In this document: positions 32,452 through 41,475 of the stretch, in pieces
How the letters are laid out: the number at the start of each line of letters is the position of its first letter
Numbering within the stretch: position 1 is the first letter of the stretch
From: Onthophagus taurus
Taxonomy: Eukaryota > Arthropoda > Insecta > Coleoptera > Scarabaeidae
Direction of reading: 5' to 3'
Length of the DNA: 64,000 nt
Assembly (NCBI RefSeq): GCF_036711975.1
Contig: NC_091976.1
Coordinates: forward strand, 5,642,001 to 5,706,000
The notes under the pieces: generated by a model
Seen by the model: the letters and a program-made list of their open reading frames with translations, nothing else
Told to the model about the DNA's origin: nothing
Database searches by the model: none
Position numbers and translations under genes: made by a program

Positions 32452-33724
32452 GGGCCGATCTTACAAAACAGTTTATACCTCTCCGTATACCAAGAATAAC
32501 TAAATATTGGTATAAAGACTAGAATAAACGTTTTACAATACCGGCGTATAGCATAAGTAACGGTATACGGCGTAGGATAGCTATACCGTGCAATTCAACG
32601 CGAATAGCTTATACTAGGAATAAGTCAGAGACTGTTTGACATTGATTATAATCAATCAGACGTAATAATTATTATATGAATAACGCGTAATGCTGATTTT
32701 CAACTTAAAATTTGTGAGACATCCAAAAATAAGTTAAATTTGCGAAAAAAACTAAGGGTGATGAAATTTTTTTATTATTTTTCCCGGATTCAGCACCCAA
32801 AAATCATTGAAGATCGCCTTTCAGTTTCAAAAAAGGTTTTTGATCGCAGGCCTGAGAAATTAAAACTAACACTACACTTAGAACTAGAAACATTCAGATT
32901 TAGCCATATGTCTCTTAAGACGTCTAATCTCTAATGGTTCTAGTTCTAGTATTAGTTCTACATTTAGTTCCATAAATATACAACAACCTACTGTTGAATA
33001 ACTATAAAACTAGAACTAACACTAGACCTAGAACTACAAACATTCGTGCGTCTGAAGACGCACGCCTAAACCCGAAACTTTCTAGTTCTAGGTCTAGTGT
33101 TAGTTCTAGTTTTACATTAATACTATCATCAGAATTAACACTATACCTAAAACTAGAATCATTCGGGTTTAGCCATCTTTAGAGACGTGCGGCTAAACCG
33201 AAATGATTCCAGTTCTAGGTATAGTGTTAGTTCTACATGGTAACAGTGCTAGTGTAAAACTAGAACTAACACTAGACGTAGAACTAGAAACAGCTAATCC
33301 AAATGTTTCTAGTTCTAGATCTAGTGTTAATTCTAGTTTTATACTAGCACTCTTACTATCTAGAAACATTTGGATTAGCTGTTTCTAGTTCTACGTCTAG
33401 TGTTAGTTCTAGTTTTACACTAGCACTGTTACCATGTAGAACTATTAATACCAAAACTTAAAAATATTTTGTTCACATTCATATTCGTAAGGACGTGAAA
33501 TGAAAATAAAACAGAATAATGGTAAACACCGCTGATCAATTTGACAGTCGCTAAACGTAAACAACGTAAACAAACCACATGCGCGCTGCGCGTTATACCC
33601 ACAGTATTACCAACCATTGGAATAACTATTCTGGCATAAGAAAGTCTTTATAAGACGCATTCGTTAAATTAAAGCCGAGAATAAATTATTCCACTGATTA
33701 TACCAACACTTGTAAGATCGGCCC
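32452..33724. mobile_element. 1,273-bp non-autonomous element, TTA duplication (Harbinger-like)
   Basis: Perfect 15-bp termini (GGGCCGATCTTACAA) at 32452-32466 and 33710-33724 are flanked by TTA at 32449-32451 and 33725-33727. Removing the insert and one TTA restores the LINE frame (KKPP followed by YLYNK), which proves a recent precise insertion. A TTA/TAA duplication and G-rich ends fit PIF/Harbinger MITEs. No transposase frame is present. Its centre carries three palindromes built from CTAGTTCTAGGTCTAGTG-like sequence. Confidence 0.85.
33007..33442. repeat. Cluster of three long inverted repeats
   Basis: Three hairpins lie side by side. One is at 33007-33114, with imperfect arms around GTGCGTCTGAAGACGCAC. 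One is at 33130-33236. The largest is 33230-33312 against 33360-33442, with perfect 83-bp arms and a 47-base loop. All arms carry the ACTAGAACTAACACTAG motif family also seen at 46510-46575, 53040-53090 and 56795-56835, where it sits at Penelope-like termini. Confidence 0.85.
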
Positions 33725-34335
33725 TTACCTGTATAACAAGATTAAATTTCGCACAGACATACACAATATTAATGTTAGGCATAAACATACATTGACGATA
33801 CCTCTCCACCACTCAGAACTATTTAAACGTAGTTTTTCTTACTGTATGCCTAACTTGTATAACTTGCTACCTGATTCATTCAAAGGTCTTGGTCTGATTT
33901 CCTTCAAGAGCGAAGTTAAGGTGTTTTTGAGTGAGTTGTTGGGTGATAGATTTTAGTTTGTTATTATTATTATTTTTGAAGAGGAAAGGAAAGAAAAATA
34001 TATTTTTTCTAATTTAATTTAGTTATTTCTGTTGAATGTCGCTTTGGTTTTTTTTATTGACTTGAATCGTTCGGTTGTACCTTTTCGATTTTGTTGTTGT
34101 ATTCAAAATGAGGGTCTTTGAAAAACAGATTGATCAGGAGACTATTGCTCTTTGAAGACCTGATATGACCCTCTTTGATCATATTTAGACACATCTCTTT
34201 AATTAACATCTTTATTATTATTATTATTTGCTTGCTTTTTGTCTAGGATTTGTAGAGGTATTATGGAGGGTGTTGCATAGTGAACATAATCATCTTTTCT
34301 ATTAAATTTATTATAAAGAATACAAATTTCTAAGA

Positions 34336-35493
34336 TTATTTTTCATCCAAAACGTTTTTAAATCGACTTATTTTGTCTAAATCTTTAAAATCTAATTTAT
34401 TTTTACTACAATAATCTAAAACAGAATTAATTTTCTTTAAATAACTACTTTGTTTGTTGGAATTACTTATTTCTGGGATGAAATAAATCAACAATTCCAA
34501 GAAACTCTCACTAAAACTAAGATTATTACTAATTAATTTAAAAAGAACATTTAATAATAAACTAAAAATGTTTTCATTAGATTCGAATTTAATCAATGGT
34601 AGAATAATTGCGAAAGCTTCAATATAAAAAATTAATGTATCATCCTTGATCAATTCCAAACCTTCATCAAGATTTATTCTATTTAAATTGGTCATCAACA
34701 CATTATAGAGAAGATCACAAATTTCTTTCTTATTTTTAATAATTTCTTTTTGTAATTCGTCATTATTAAACTCATCAATGTATAAACAAAGATTTAACAT
34801 TAGTTGTATAAAGTGTAAAGTGAATTGTTGATGGATTACTTCATCATTTTCTAATTTTGCTATTTCCAAGTAACCGACCCAACTCTTTGAAGCAATATCA
34901 ATGCTTAGATCGTCATTTTTAATTTTAAAATTGCTTGTTATTTTTGATAATACATCTAATGTTATTAATAATAAATCTTTGTTAAGCGAACTAGTTAGAA
35001 TAAAGCCAAATCTGTCAATAACTTTTTTTGTGTATATTAAGTTTTCGTTATTGTCGTTTACAAAATGATCTAAACCTTTGATAAATCGAATTACTTGGAT
35101 TAAAATTAAATGATCATCACTTTCCATAAATAATAACACCGTGTTGATCACTTCGACTTCTTTTATACACAATTTACTAACTATATTTCCTAAGATTCCA
35201 ATTAATATCTCTACAAAGCGGGTTAAATCTTTGTATTTCAAAATTGAACTTGCTGCGATCGAAGGAAACGATATTTTTATTAAATAGGAACAAACTTCTT
35301 CTTCAACAGTCATATCCCACAGAAAACACAATTCATCTTCTAATTCGTCGCTCCAATTCAAGTCTGAGAGCTTTAATAAAGTTTTTAAAATAAAACCTTT
35401 GCTGTATGCGGTATTTTCGATTACATCCCCTTTTAATTTTTTTATCGTTTCTGAATCTAATTCCTCCGAATTCCAATTTTCATTTACACTCAT
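34336..35493 (-). CDS. SAAL1: SAAL1 homologue (armadillo-like)
   Basis: A single-exon frame of 385 residues. It matches serum amyloid A-like 1: ENTAYSKGFILKTLLKLSDL, ELEDELCFLWDMTVEEEV and IGILGNIVSKLCI correspond to the conserved N-terminal blocks (TVYSKHWL, ELCRVWDMS, CVGILGNMA in vertebrates). The rest is helical ARM-like repeat sequence. Human SAAL1 is 474 aa; its role is poorly known (proliferation of synovial fibroblasts, inflammation). The frame is open to 35571 (26 more codons), but I choose the ATG at 35493 because the family begins shortly before the ENTAYSK block and the upstream codons look like 5' UTR. The divergent neighbour CDK5RAP3 starts 330 bases away. The gene appears intact. 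Confidence 0.88.
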   Translation of the reverse strand: MSVNENWNSEELDSETIKKLKGDVIENTAYSKGFILKTLLKLSDLNWSDELEDELCFLWDMTVEEEVCSYLIKISFPSIAASSILKYKDLTRFVEILIGILGNIVSKLCIKEVEVINTVLLFMESDDHLILIQVIRFIKGLDHFVNDNNENLIYTKKVIDRFGFILTSSLNKDLLLITLDVLSKITSNFKIKNDDLSIDIASKSWVGYLEIAKLENDEVIHQQFTLHFIQLMLNLCLYIDEFNNDELQKEIIKNKKEICDLLYNVLMTNLNRINLDEGLELIKDDTLIFYIEAFAIILPLIKFESNENIFSLLLNVLFKLISNNLSFSESFLELLIYFIPEISNSNKQSSYLKKINSVLDYCSKNKLDFKDLDKISRFKNVLDEK

Positions 35494-35822
35494 CGTTTTT
35501 AACTTAATTAAATAATTATGAAAGGAAGAAATGACATTTATTTGACATTTGACATATTTACGAATTGTCATTAAATTAAGGATACGTTCAATATATTAAT
35601 TGAGTAATACTAATAAATAATAACAATTTTGATTTAAATTAAGATTTAGTTTTTAATTTTTTAATAAATGTTGTAATTTTTATGAAATTGAAATTGTTTT
35701 TATTTAATTCAAAATATAACCTAACCTATAAAAGAATTTAAACGTCATTTAAACGTCAAGTACACATCAACATATGTTATATTAATTATTTAATAATAAA
35801 TAAGATTTTTTAGGTAAGAAAA
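35494..35822. promoter_or_regulatory. Divergent promoter region, SAAL1 / CDK5RAP3
   Basis: A 329-bp AT-rich spacer lies between the two start codons. No transposon sequence or TATA box is evident. The geometry suggests a shared bidirectional promoter. Confidence 0.4.
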
Positions 35823-37340
35823 ATGGATGAACAAAACATTCCGATTGATATAAACACGGGAAAACTTCTTGAATGGCTAATAAGTAGACGTCAAGTCGGT
35901 AAAGATTACGTTGAAAATATAATGAAAGTTCGCGAAAAGATTAATAACGCAATTCAAGATATGCCAGCTCACGAAGGGATCGTAAAATTACTTTCGGGGC
36001 AACACATTAACTATTTTCATTGTTTAAAAATAATCGATATCCTTAAAGAAACGGAAGCAGACACTAAAAATTTATTTGGAAGGTATGGATCGCAACGAAT
36101 GAAGGATTGGCAAGACATTTTAGGATCATACCAGAAAGATAATGTGTATCTCGCGGAAGTGGCCCAAATGTTAATTAGAAATGTAAGCTATGAAATACCA
36201 AGCTTGAAAAAGCAACTGTTGAAATTGGAATCAAATCAGTTGGAGTGCGAAAAAAAGCTTAAAGATTACTCAAAAGCTGAGCAAGCTGCATTGAACGAAT
36301 TTAACACAATTTGCAAACAATTAGGCATTGAGGGAAAAGATATTAAAAGAGAATTAGTTAAATTATTAGATGAATTACCTGAAATTTATGAAAAAGTCAC
36401 CCAACATATTAAAACGTTAGAACCCACCTTAAATTTATACGACGCCTTTTTTACATTTCAACTTGGTAATAACCCGATGGATGTTATGGTTTTATTAAAA
36501 TATCTAATCCAAAACGGAAATACCACCACATACGAATACATTTACGGCGAAAAACCCATCCAAATCGAAACACCACCCTTAAACATCACATTCGATGATG
36601 AAAAAATGGACGAAAATAACGAAACAATCGATTTTGGTGATGATATCGACTTTGGAGAAGAAAATATTCAAATAGAAACGTCAAACGAAGGTGAAATTGA
36701 TTGGGGTTCCTTAACAAACACTGATGATGATTTTGAAATTGTCGATCACGTTGATTTAGACATAAATTTAGAAGAATCTGGAATTGTGGTTGAAAAATCT
36801 GGTTTGGATGGTGGAATTGCAAAAAATGATAAAGCCCTAACGATTCTTGATAATCCAAAAACTCAAGATCAAGTTTTGAATGATTTAATTGAGTTAAGAG
36901 CTTTCCTAATTATGCGTTTATACGAAATGTCTTCAGAATCGAATGTTTTAACGATGACTCAATTGGACGTCCCGACGATCCTTCAAATGCAAACTTTGGA
37001 GACGATTACGGCACTTTTGGATTCGGTAAATGCGGCTTTAAATGAATTGACGAATAAAAGGGTACAACATTTGCATAATGTTAAACATTCCGCGAAATAT
37101 GTTGATTTGTTGGCGGGTAATTTGAAGCAAAAATTGGTTTTGGTTCAACGAATGAAGGATAATAAGGTTTTGTTGGAGGAGAAGATTAATGAGATTCGCG
37201 AGGAGATGAAAAAGGTTCAGCCGGTTATTGTTAAGACTGTGCAGTATACAAAGTGGTTGCAAAAAGAAATTGAAGGGGATATTTCCAAAAAGTATAAAGG
37301 AAGGACTGTTAATATTGTGGGGAGTGTGAATATGGTTTAA
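35823..37340 (+). CDS. CDK5RAP3: CDK5RAP3, UFM1 E3 ligase adaptor
   Basis: An intact 505-residue frame in one exon, almost the same length as the human protein (506). With UFL1 and DDRGK1 it forms the ER-associated UFMylation ligase acting on ribosomal protein uL24/RPL26, and it is linked to ER-phagy. Family blocks run along the whole length: IPIDI..GKLLEWL, REKINNAIQDMP, HYFHCL-like NYFHCLKI (63-70), GSQRMKDWQDI (89-99), SYEIPSLKKQ (122-131). The C-terminus is DISKKYKGRTVNIVG. The acidic disordered middle has three IDFG/IDWG motifs at about 269-272, 275-278 and 292-295, the known shuffled ATG8/UFM1-interacting motifs. ATG 35823 is the only reasonable start. AATAAA at about 37395 is a polyadenylation signal. 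Confidence 0.95.
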   Translation: MDEQNIPIDINTGKLLEWLISRRQVGKDYVENIMKVREKINNAIQDMPAHEGIVKLLSGQHINYFHCLKIIDILKETEADTKNLFGRYGSQRMKDWQDILGSYQKDNVYLAEVAQMLIRNVSYEIPSLKKQLLKLESNQLECEKKLKDYSKAEQAALNEFNTICKQLGIEGKDIKRELVKLLDELPEIYEKVTQHIKTLEPTLNLYDAFFTFQLGNNPMDVMVLLKYLIQNGNTTTYEYIYGEKPIQIETPPLNITFDDEKMDENNETIDFGDDIDFGEENIQIETSNEGEIDWGSLTNTDDDFEIVDHVDLDINLEESGIVVEKSGLDGGIAKNDKALTILDNPKTQDQVLNDLIELRAFLIMRLYEMSSESNVLTMTQLDVPTILQMQTLETITALLDSVNAALNELTNKRVQHLHNVKHSAKYVDLLAGNLKQKLVLVQRMKDNKVLLEEKINEIREEMKKVQPVIVKTVQYTKWLQKEIEGDISKKYKGRTVNIVGSVNMV

Positions 37341-37390
37341 AAATTGTGTTGATTTTTAATGTAAAATATATATTTTTGATTTATATATAT

Positions 37391-37400
37391 TATAAATAAA
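37391..37400 (+). terminator. Polyadenylation signal of CDK5RAP3
   Basis: An AATAAA hexamer lies about 55 bases after the stop codon in a run of A and T, followed by T/G-richer sequence. No competing signal is nearer. Confidence 0.5.
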
Positions 37401-37429
37401 AGTTAAAATATTGATTAAAATTGGTTTTT

Positions 37430-37877
37430 AACATTTTGAGGCCAAATCCGGTTTTGATTGTAGAAATACCAAATATTTGATTACCACAATATGCTTAGTT
37501 TGTCTTTGAGTTATCACCCAATTCTTTGTTTGAGCACCATAAACTATTTATGCTGGTTGCTGTATCTCTGAGTAATTTTAAATTGTTTACAGTTCCGAGT
37601 TTTATCATTCCTTCTGTATAAGATAACCAGTTTTCTAGTAAATAGTTTTTGTTAATTTACTTGTTTAGCCATTGTGTACCATTGTCACTAACTAAAAGTA
37701 GTACATAGAATAAAAAAAAAATAAAAATGTAGAAAGATTAGCATATCATCCTATTCCTAAAGAAAAAGCTTGTTTTATGACCAGTTTAATTATATCCATC
37801 AAATAATCAGGTTATGAATGTTTTAAACCTTTCGTTACTCACCTTTAAATCCTATGATCTGTTACTCACCATACTTA
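37430..37877. other. Intergenic, nothing recognised
   Basis: AT-rich sequence after CDK5RAP3. No open frame or repeat with a recognisable relation was found. Confidence 0.3.
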
Positions 37878-38447
37878 TTAGATAGATGTTGACATACTAC
37901 TCTTCGTATGACGCCAGGTGGATTCGATTGCATTGGTGTGCGCGCTAGTTTCCGCATCCTTAAAATTAATTGAGTGATTAACTTTAAGGTGTACATATCC
38001 CTGTCTTTCCAAGCAATCATATGCTTTCCAGAAATCCGAAATAATTGTGGTACTGGGAAGTACCAGGACCACCTAACCTTTCTGGCTGCGACAGATATTT
38101 ATCCAGGACTACCTCTCGACAGAACGACGCCCAATCAACAAAGAAACGCGAACCCTAAAATTTGCCATATTTCTAATTTTGAATGTGCAAAAAAGGTACC
38201 TTTTCGAAACGATACAACCTTACTGCACCTCTTTCTTTTCTGTTTCCGAATGGAAACGTGCCCATTGCACTTCCACAAGTATCCATCATTTGCCTTACTG
38301 CAATGTTGTAATACAAGGGGATCTCACATTCAGGACACTTATACCCTCCTTGGAGATGAATCCTCATTCCTTCAAGCGATTAACCAACTCATCTCCTTTC
38401 AAAGATCGGAGATTATGCAAATTAACCTTATCAATCAAAAAGAATAA
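37878..38447 (-). pseudogene. Merlin/ISXO2-like transposase relic
   Basis: Two minus-strand pieces remain. The N-terminal one (near 38367) is MRIHLQGGYKCPECEIPLYY with a further Cys. The C-terminal one (38072-37878) has TTIISDFWKAYDCLERQGYV and VNHSINF, then HTNAIESTWRHTK. The second is the D...N...E end of the ISXO2-like DDE domain (pattern DxWxAY, VNHS, HTNxIE..W). In animals this belongs to Merlin elements, relatives of bacterial IS1016. The middle is frameshifted, so the gene is dead. Confidence 0.75.
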
Positions 38448-38499
38448 AAATTAATATCTAAAATTATAGACAACAAATCCAACTTACCGCAGTCATGTT

Positions 38500-38850
38500 C
38501 CCAGTAAACAAATTTGCGTTTCAGAAACATTTCTGATACATATTATTGAAACATGAAACGTTTCTTCGACATATTTCTGAAACATAGATGAAACGTGTCT
38601 GAAACTGCTAATGTCCGACCCTTTTTATGTTTTATTGAAATGTTTCTATTGAAACGTTTCTGCAACATACAGCTGACAATTACGGTACACTACTAAAATG
38701 TTTCATTAATGGTTTTGAATTATTTCTGTAATGTTTTGTTTACATTTACATTACATTAATAGTATGTATCATAAACATTTAAAAATAATTTCTGAAAGGT
38801 TTCGTTGACGTTTCAGGGATGTACATATGTATGTAAAGATATAATTTCGT
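38500..38850. repeat. Degenerate GAAACRTTTC repeats
   Basis: Short blocks such as GAAACATTTCTGA, GAAACGTTTCT and AATGTTTC recur roughly every 20-40 bases in both orientations. It resembles a decayed palindromic minisatellite or the inside of a MITE. No gene is seen. Confidence 0.5.
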
Positions 38851-38865
38851 TGAGGTGTAGCGTCT

Positions 38866-38960
38866 GCATCCTGGACAAGATGCTCATACATGCTTCCTCA
38901 AAAGATATGCATATGCTGAGGAAGCATTTCTGAGCATACCACCCAGGGCGCAGACGGTGG
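38866..38960. repeat. Imperfect hairpin
   Basis: Nested arms pair GCATGCTTCCTCA-type sequence (near 38890-38903) with TGAGGAAGCAT (38917-38928). Outside these, GCGTCTGCATCCTGG pairs with CCAGGGCGCAGAC. The centre is ATGCATAT. It looks like a small foldback element; no match is known to me. The remainder to 39395 holds no recognised gene. Confidence 0.55.
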
Positions 38961-39395
38961 ACGCTGCAACAAAATCATACCTTAAGGTAGGAAAAATAAT
39001 AATAGAAGTACGATATGGTACGATACTTGTTACTTACCGCCTACTGTACCAAATTTCAAAATTATCAGTCAATAATTTCTACTATTCTGTTTTCTCATTG
39101 ATTAGGACATATAAAGTAAGTATAAGAGTAGGTATGCATTAAATATATTTAGTAAATATGTATACAAAATATATTAAAATGGTAACTAAAATAAAATTCT
39201 TATTTGTAAACAAATTAAACATAAACATTCCAATAATTTATGTAGGTCATTTAAATACAAAGCTAAATTTATTGTTAGATCATATTAGTGGTATTTTTAA
39301 TTATTTTTACTTCTGTTTATATATGAATAACCGAAAGAATTTTTTTTTCTCAAACGAAACATTGTTTCAATTAAAACACATATATTTGTGATGTT

Positions 39396-39772
39396 TCGCC
39401 AGAGATCCCCAGCTTCTTCAGACTACAAGTAAAGAAAACCTATAATATATTTAATAATAATAATTATAATAATGTATTTAATATTTTTTTTTATCTTAGT
39501 TATTGGAGATATCACATGTTGTAAAATTCTTTTTATGAAGAGAAACTATCAGTATTACAAAATAACTTATAAAAACAGTTACATGACAATTTACATGTCA
39601 GATAATACAATAAAACAAGTAATATGCCACAAACGATGTACTACAGTCGTGGAATTGTTTATTTTTCTTGATAAAAAGAATTTTACAACATGTGGTCTTA
39701 CTTATAACAATAAGACTTTTACAAAATAAATAGGTCTTCTTTACTTGTAGTCTGAAGAAGCTGGGGATCTCT
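39396..39772. mobile_element. Short inverted-repeat element (377 bp)
   Basis: A near-perfect inverted pair of about 38 bp (AGAGATCCCCAGCTTCTTC and ACTACAAGTAAAGAA) lies at about 39400-39438 and 39733-39772. A second, inner pair (ACATGTTGTAAAATTCTTTT) near 39515 and 39680 is also inverted. The plus-strand frame 39472-39729 inside it (85 codons) has no recognisable relative. This is a MITE-like foldback unit. Bases 39773-40350 show no other gene. Confidence 0.7.
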
Positions 39773-40156
39773 TTCATCGTCTTTTTATGATTGTTCAAGA
39801 CTAAGAAATTTAACTAAAATTTAAATAACCTACATAAAACTAAAACATAAAAGTACAAAACTACATAAAATACACATATATGGAGAAATGGCAACACAAA
39901 ATTTTTAAATTTGTTTTATTTGAGATGCGATTCTTGCACTACGTTTTCAGTATTGCGACGAGTAAACGAAAGAAAGAATACTAAAAGAAAATAACAATAT
40001 TCTTTATTATCTCATCTGCGGTTTCCTTATTTCGCCTATTATAACATAAATTCGCTTGTCGTAACCAATTGCTTACTATCACTTCATATTCTTTATCAGT
40101 TAAATGGAAGCTCTTCCTAACTGCCACTAAAATGTATGTTTAAATTAGAATTCGGT

Positions 40157-40190
40157 ATTGTACACGTACTAAATTTAGTACGTGTACAAT
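40157..40190. repeat. 34-bp perfect palindrome
   Basis: ATTGTACACGTACTAAA followed by its exact complement, with no loop. It sits in otherwise plain AT-rich sequence, 160 bases before a MITE. Confidence 0.85.
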
Positions 40191-40352
40191 TGAACAAGTT
40201 GAATTTTCAGTTCACTACAAAAAAATTCACAGGAAATAGGTTAGTCAAAAATTCAGCAAAATGTCAATCAAATACACAGCTTTCAATAAAACGACGTATA
40301 CGCAAAAACGCTGATAAATCGACTGTTGCTCCTCCGAAAATTTCACCCCTTA

Positions 40353-40944
40353 TACAGGCTGATTCAAAAAGCCGCTGACAGATTTCTAGAGTAGATAATA
40401 TATGCAAAATTAAGATGAATAGTCTTAATATACATGGGGTCGCAAATGCCTCGTTGGCGAGATATAGCGGATCAAAGTTTCTTTAAAATTAAACATTATC
40501 TGCAATAAAAAGCACTTTTTTAAAAATATTGTCTACGCCATTGCTTTCTACGCGTGTAAAGTGATCAATTATCTATCAATTGGTCAAAACTTACAAAACT
40601 TTGATCAAAGCAATAGTTTTTAAAAGAAACACGTTTGTAGAAAATTTGTTAATTCAATCAAAAACTGTTACTTTAATCAAAGTAACAAGTTTTGTAAGAG
40701 ACCAATTGTAAAGTGATCTTACACGAAAATACTGCCTGTTTGACAAAATTAGCTGTGGTGTTGATAATATTTTAAAAAAAGGGCAATTTATTGCAGATAA
40801 TGTTTAATTTTAAAGAAACTTTGACCCGCTATATCTCATTAAAGAGGCATTTGCGACCCCATGTATATTAAGACTTTGTTGATCAACAATTTTTGATGTA
40901 TTACCTGCCCTAGAAGTCTGTCAGCGGTTTTTTGAATCACCTAT
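40353..40944. mobile_element. MITE with about 150-200-bp inverted arms
   Basis: The left end (TACAGGCTGATTCAAAAA, CCGCTGACAGA) and right end (TCTGTCAGCGG, TTTTTTGAATCACCTA) are inverted copies. The arms extend inward through TACATGGGGTCGCAAATGCC and TTAAACATTATCTGCAATAA. Flanking TA dinucleotides fit a mariner/Tc1-type MITE. It has no coding capacity. Bases 40945-41475 hold only an unrecognised minus-strand frame (40998-41180). Confidence 0.8.
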
Positions 40945-41475
40945 CGATCATTCTGATTAGTTGGATTTTTCGATAGATCATCCCTTTTATAATAATCCTA
41001 TTGTTTTGAGGTTATAAAATTAATTTTATTAAATTCTACCTTAATCTTTTGAATTTTTCCAAAATAAGGTTTATTATTCTTCTCTTTCAGATTTGACCAA
41101 AGGATTTGATGAATATTTTGCCCTACCTTAAGAACTTTTGATGTTAAAACTTTGTAACTACGAAAGGGATTATCATCCACAATATGTGTTATTAAGTTCC
41201 AAAATAACGTTAAACTAACTAATAAATATCCTAATTATAATATTTAAGTGGTTTGAAGTCTTTTAATAACAAATTTAAAAAATTAAATTAGTAATATGTC
41301 AAATATAGTGAGGTTAGAATCTCAATTCTAAACTTATTTAACTCTCATGCTCTCTATTTAAATGCGATAACGGATTATAAACATTTCAAATAGATTATTA
41401 GAATCTATTTGTATCTTATATTCTATTCAATTTTTTTTTGAATCTATCTCAGCTCCCATCTGGCGACGCCCTTGT

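Larger units (their letters stand above)
31004..34225 (+). mobile_element. Plus-strand LINE inserted in repeat copy B
   Basis: Fragments in order are: a linker (VGTDGITTKM near 31330), LLDFSKAFDRIHHDTLL near 31565, SGVPQGSILGPLLYLI near 31730 and YADDTQLLYS near 31830. Then comes a long intact stretch 31973-32448 (RNLGIIIDERLRFDGHV, through to FKKPP). After a 1.27-kb MITE the frame resumes at 33728 (LYNKIKFRTDIHNI) and ends in a stop near 33957. The 3' end is an ATT microsatellite (34208-34226). The N-terminal part is frameshifted, so the element is dead. It is jockey/CR1-like. Confidence 0.85.

Noticed and set aside
33230-33442. Palindrome as an miRNA precursor
   Set aside because: Arms of 83 bp with perfect pairing are too long and too perfect for a canonical animal miRNA hairpin, and the sequence belongs to a transposon repeat.
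35494-35571. Upstream ATG for SAAL1
   Set aside because: The extra 26 codons show no conservation with the family and look like 5' UTR.
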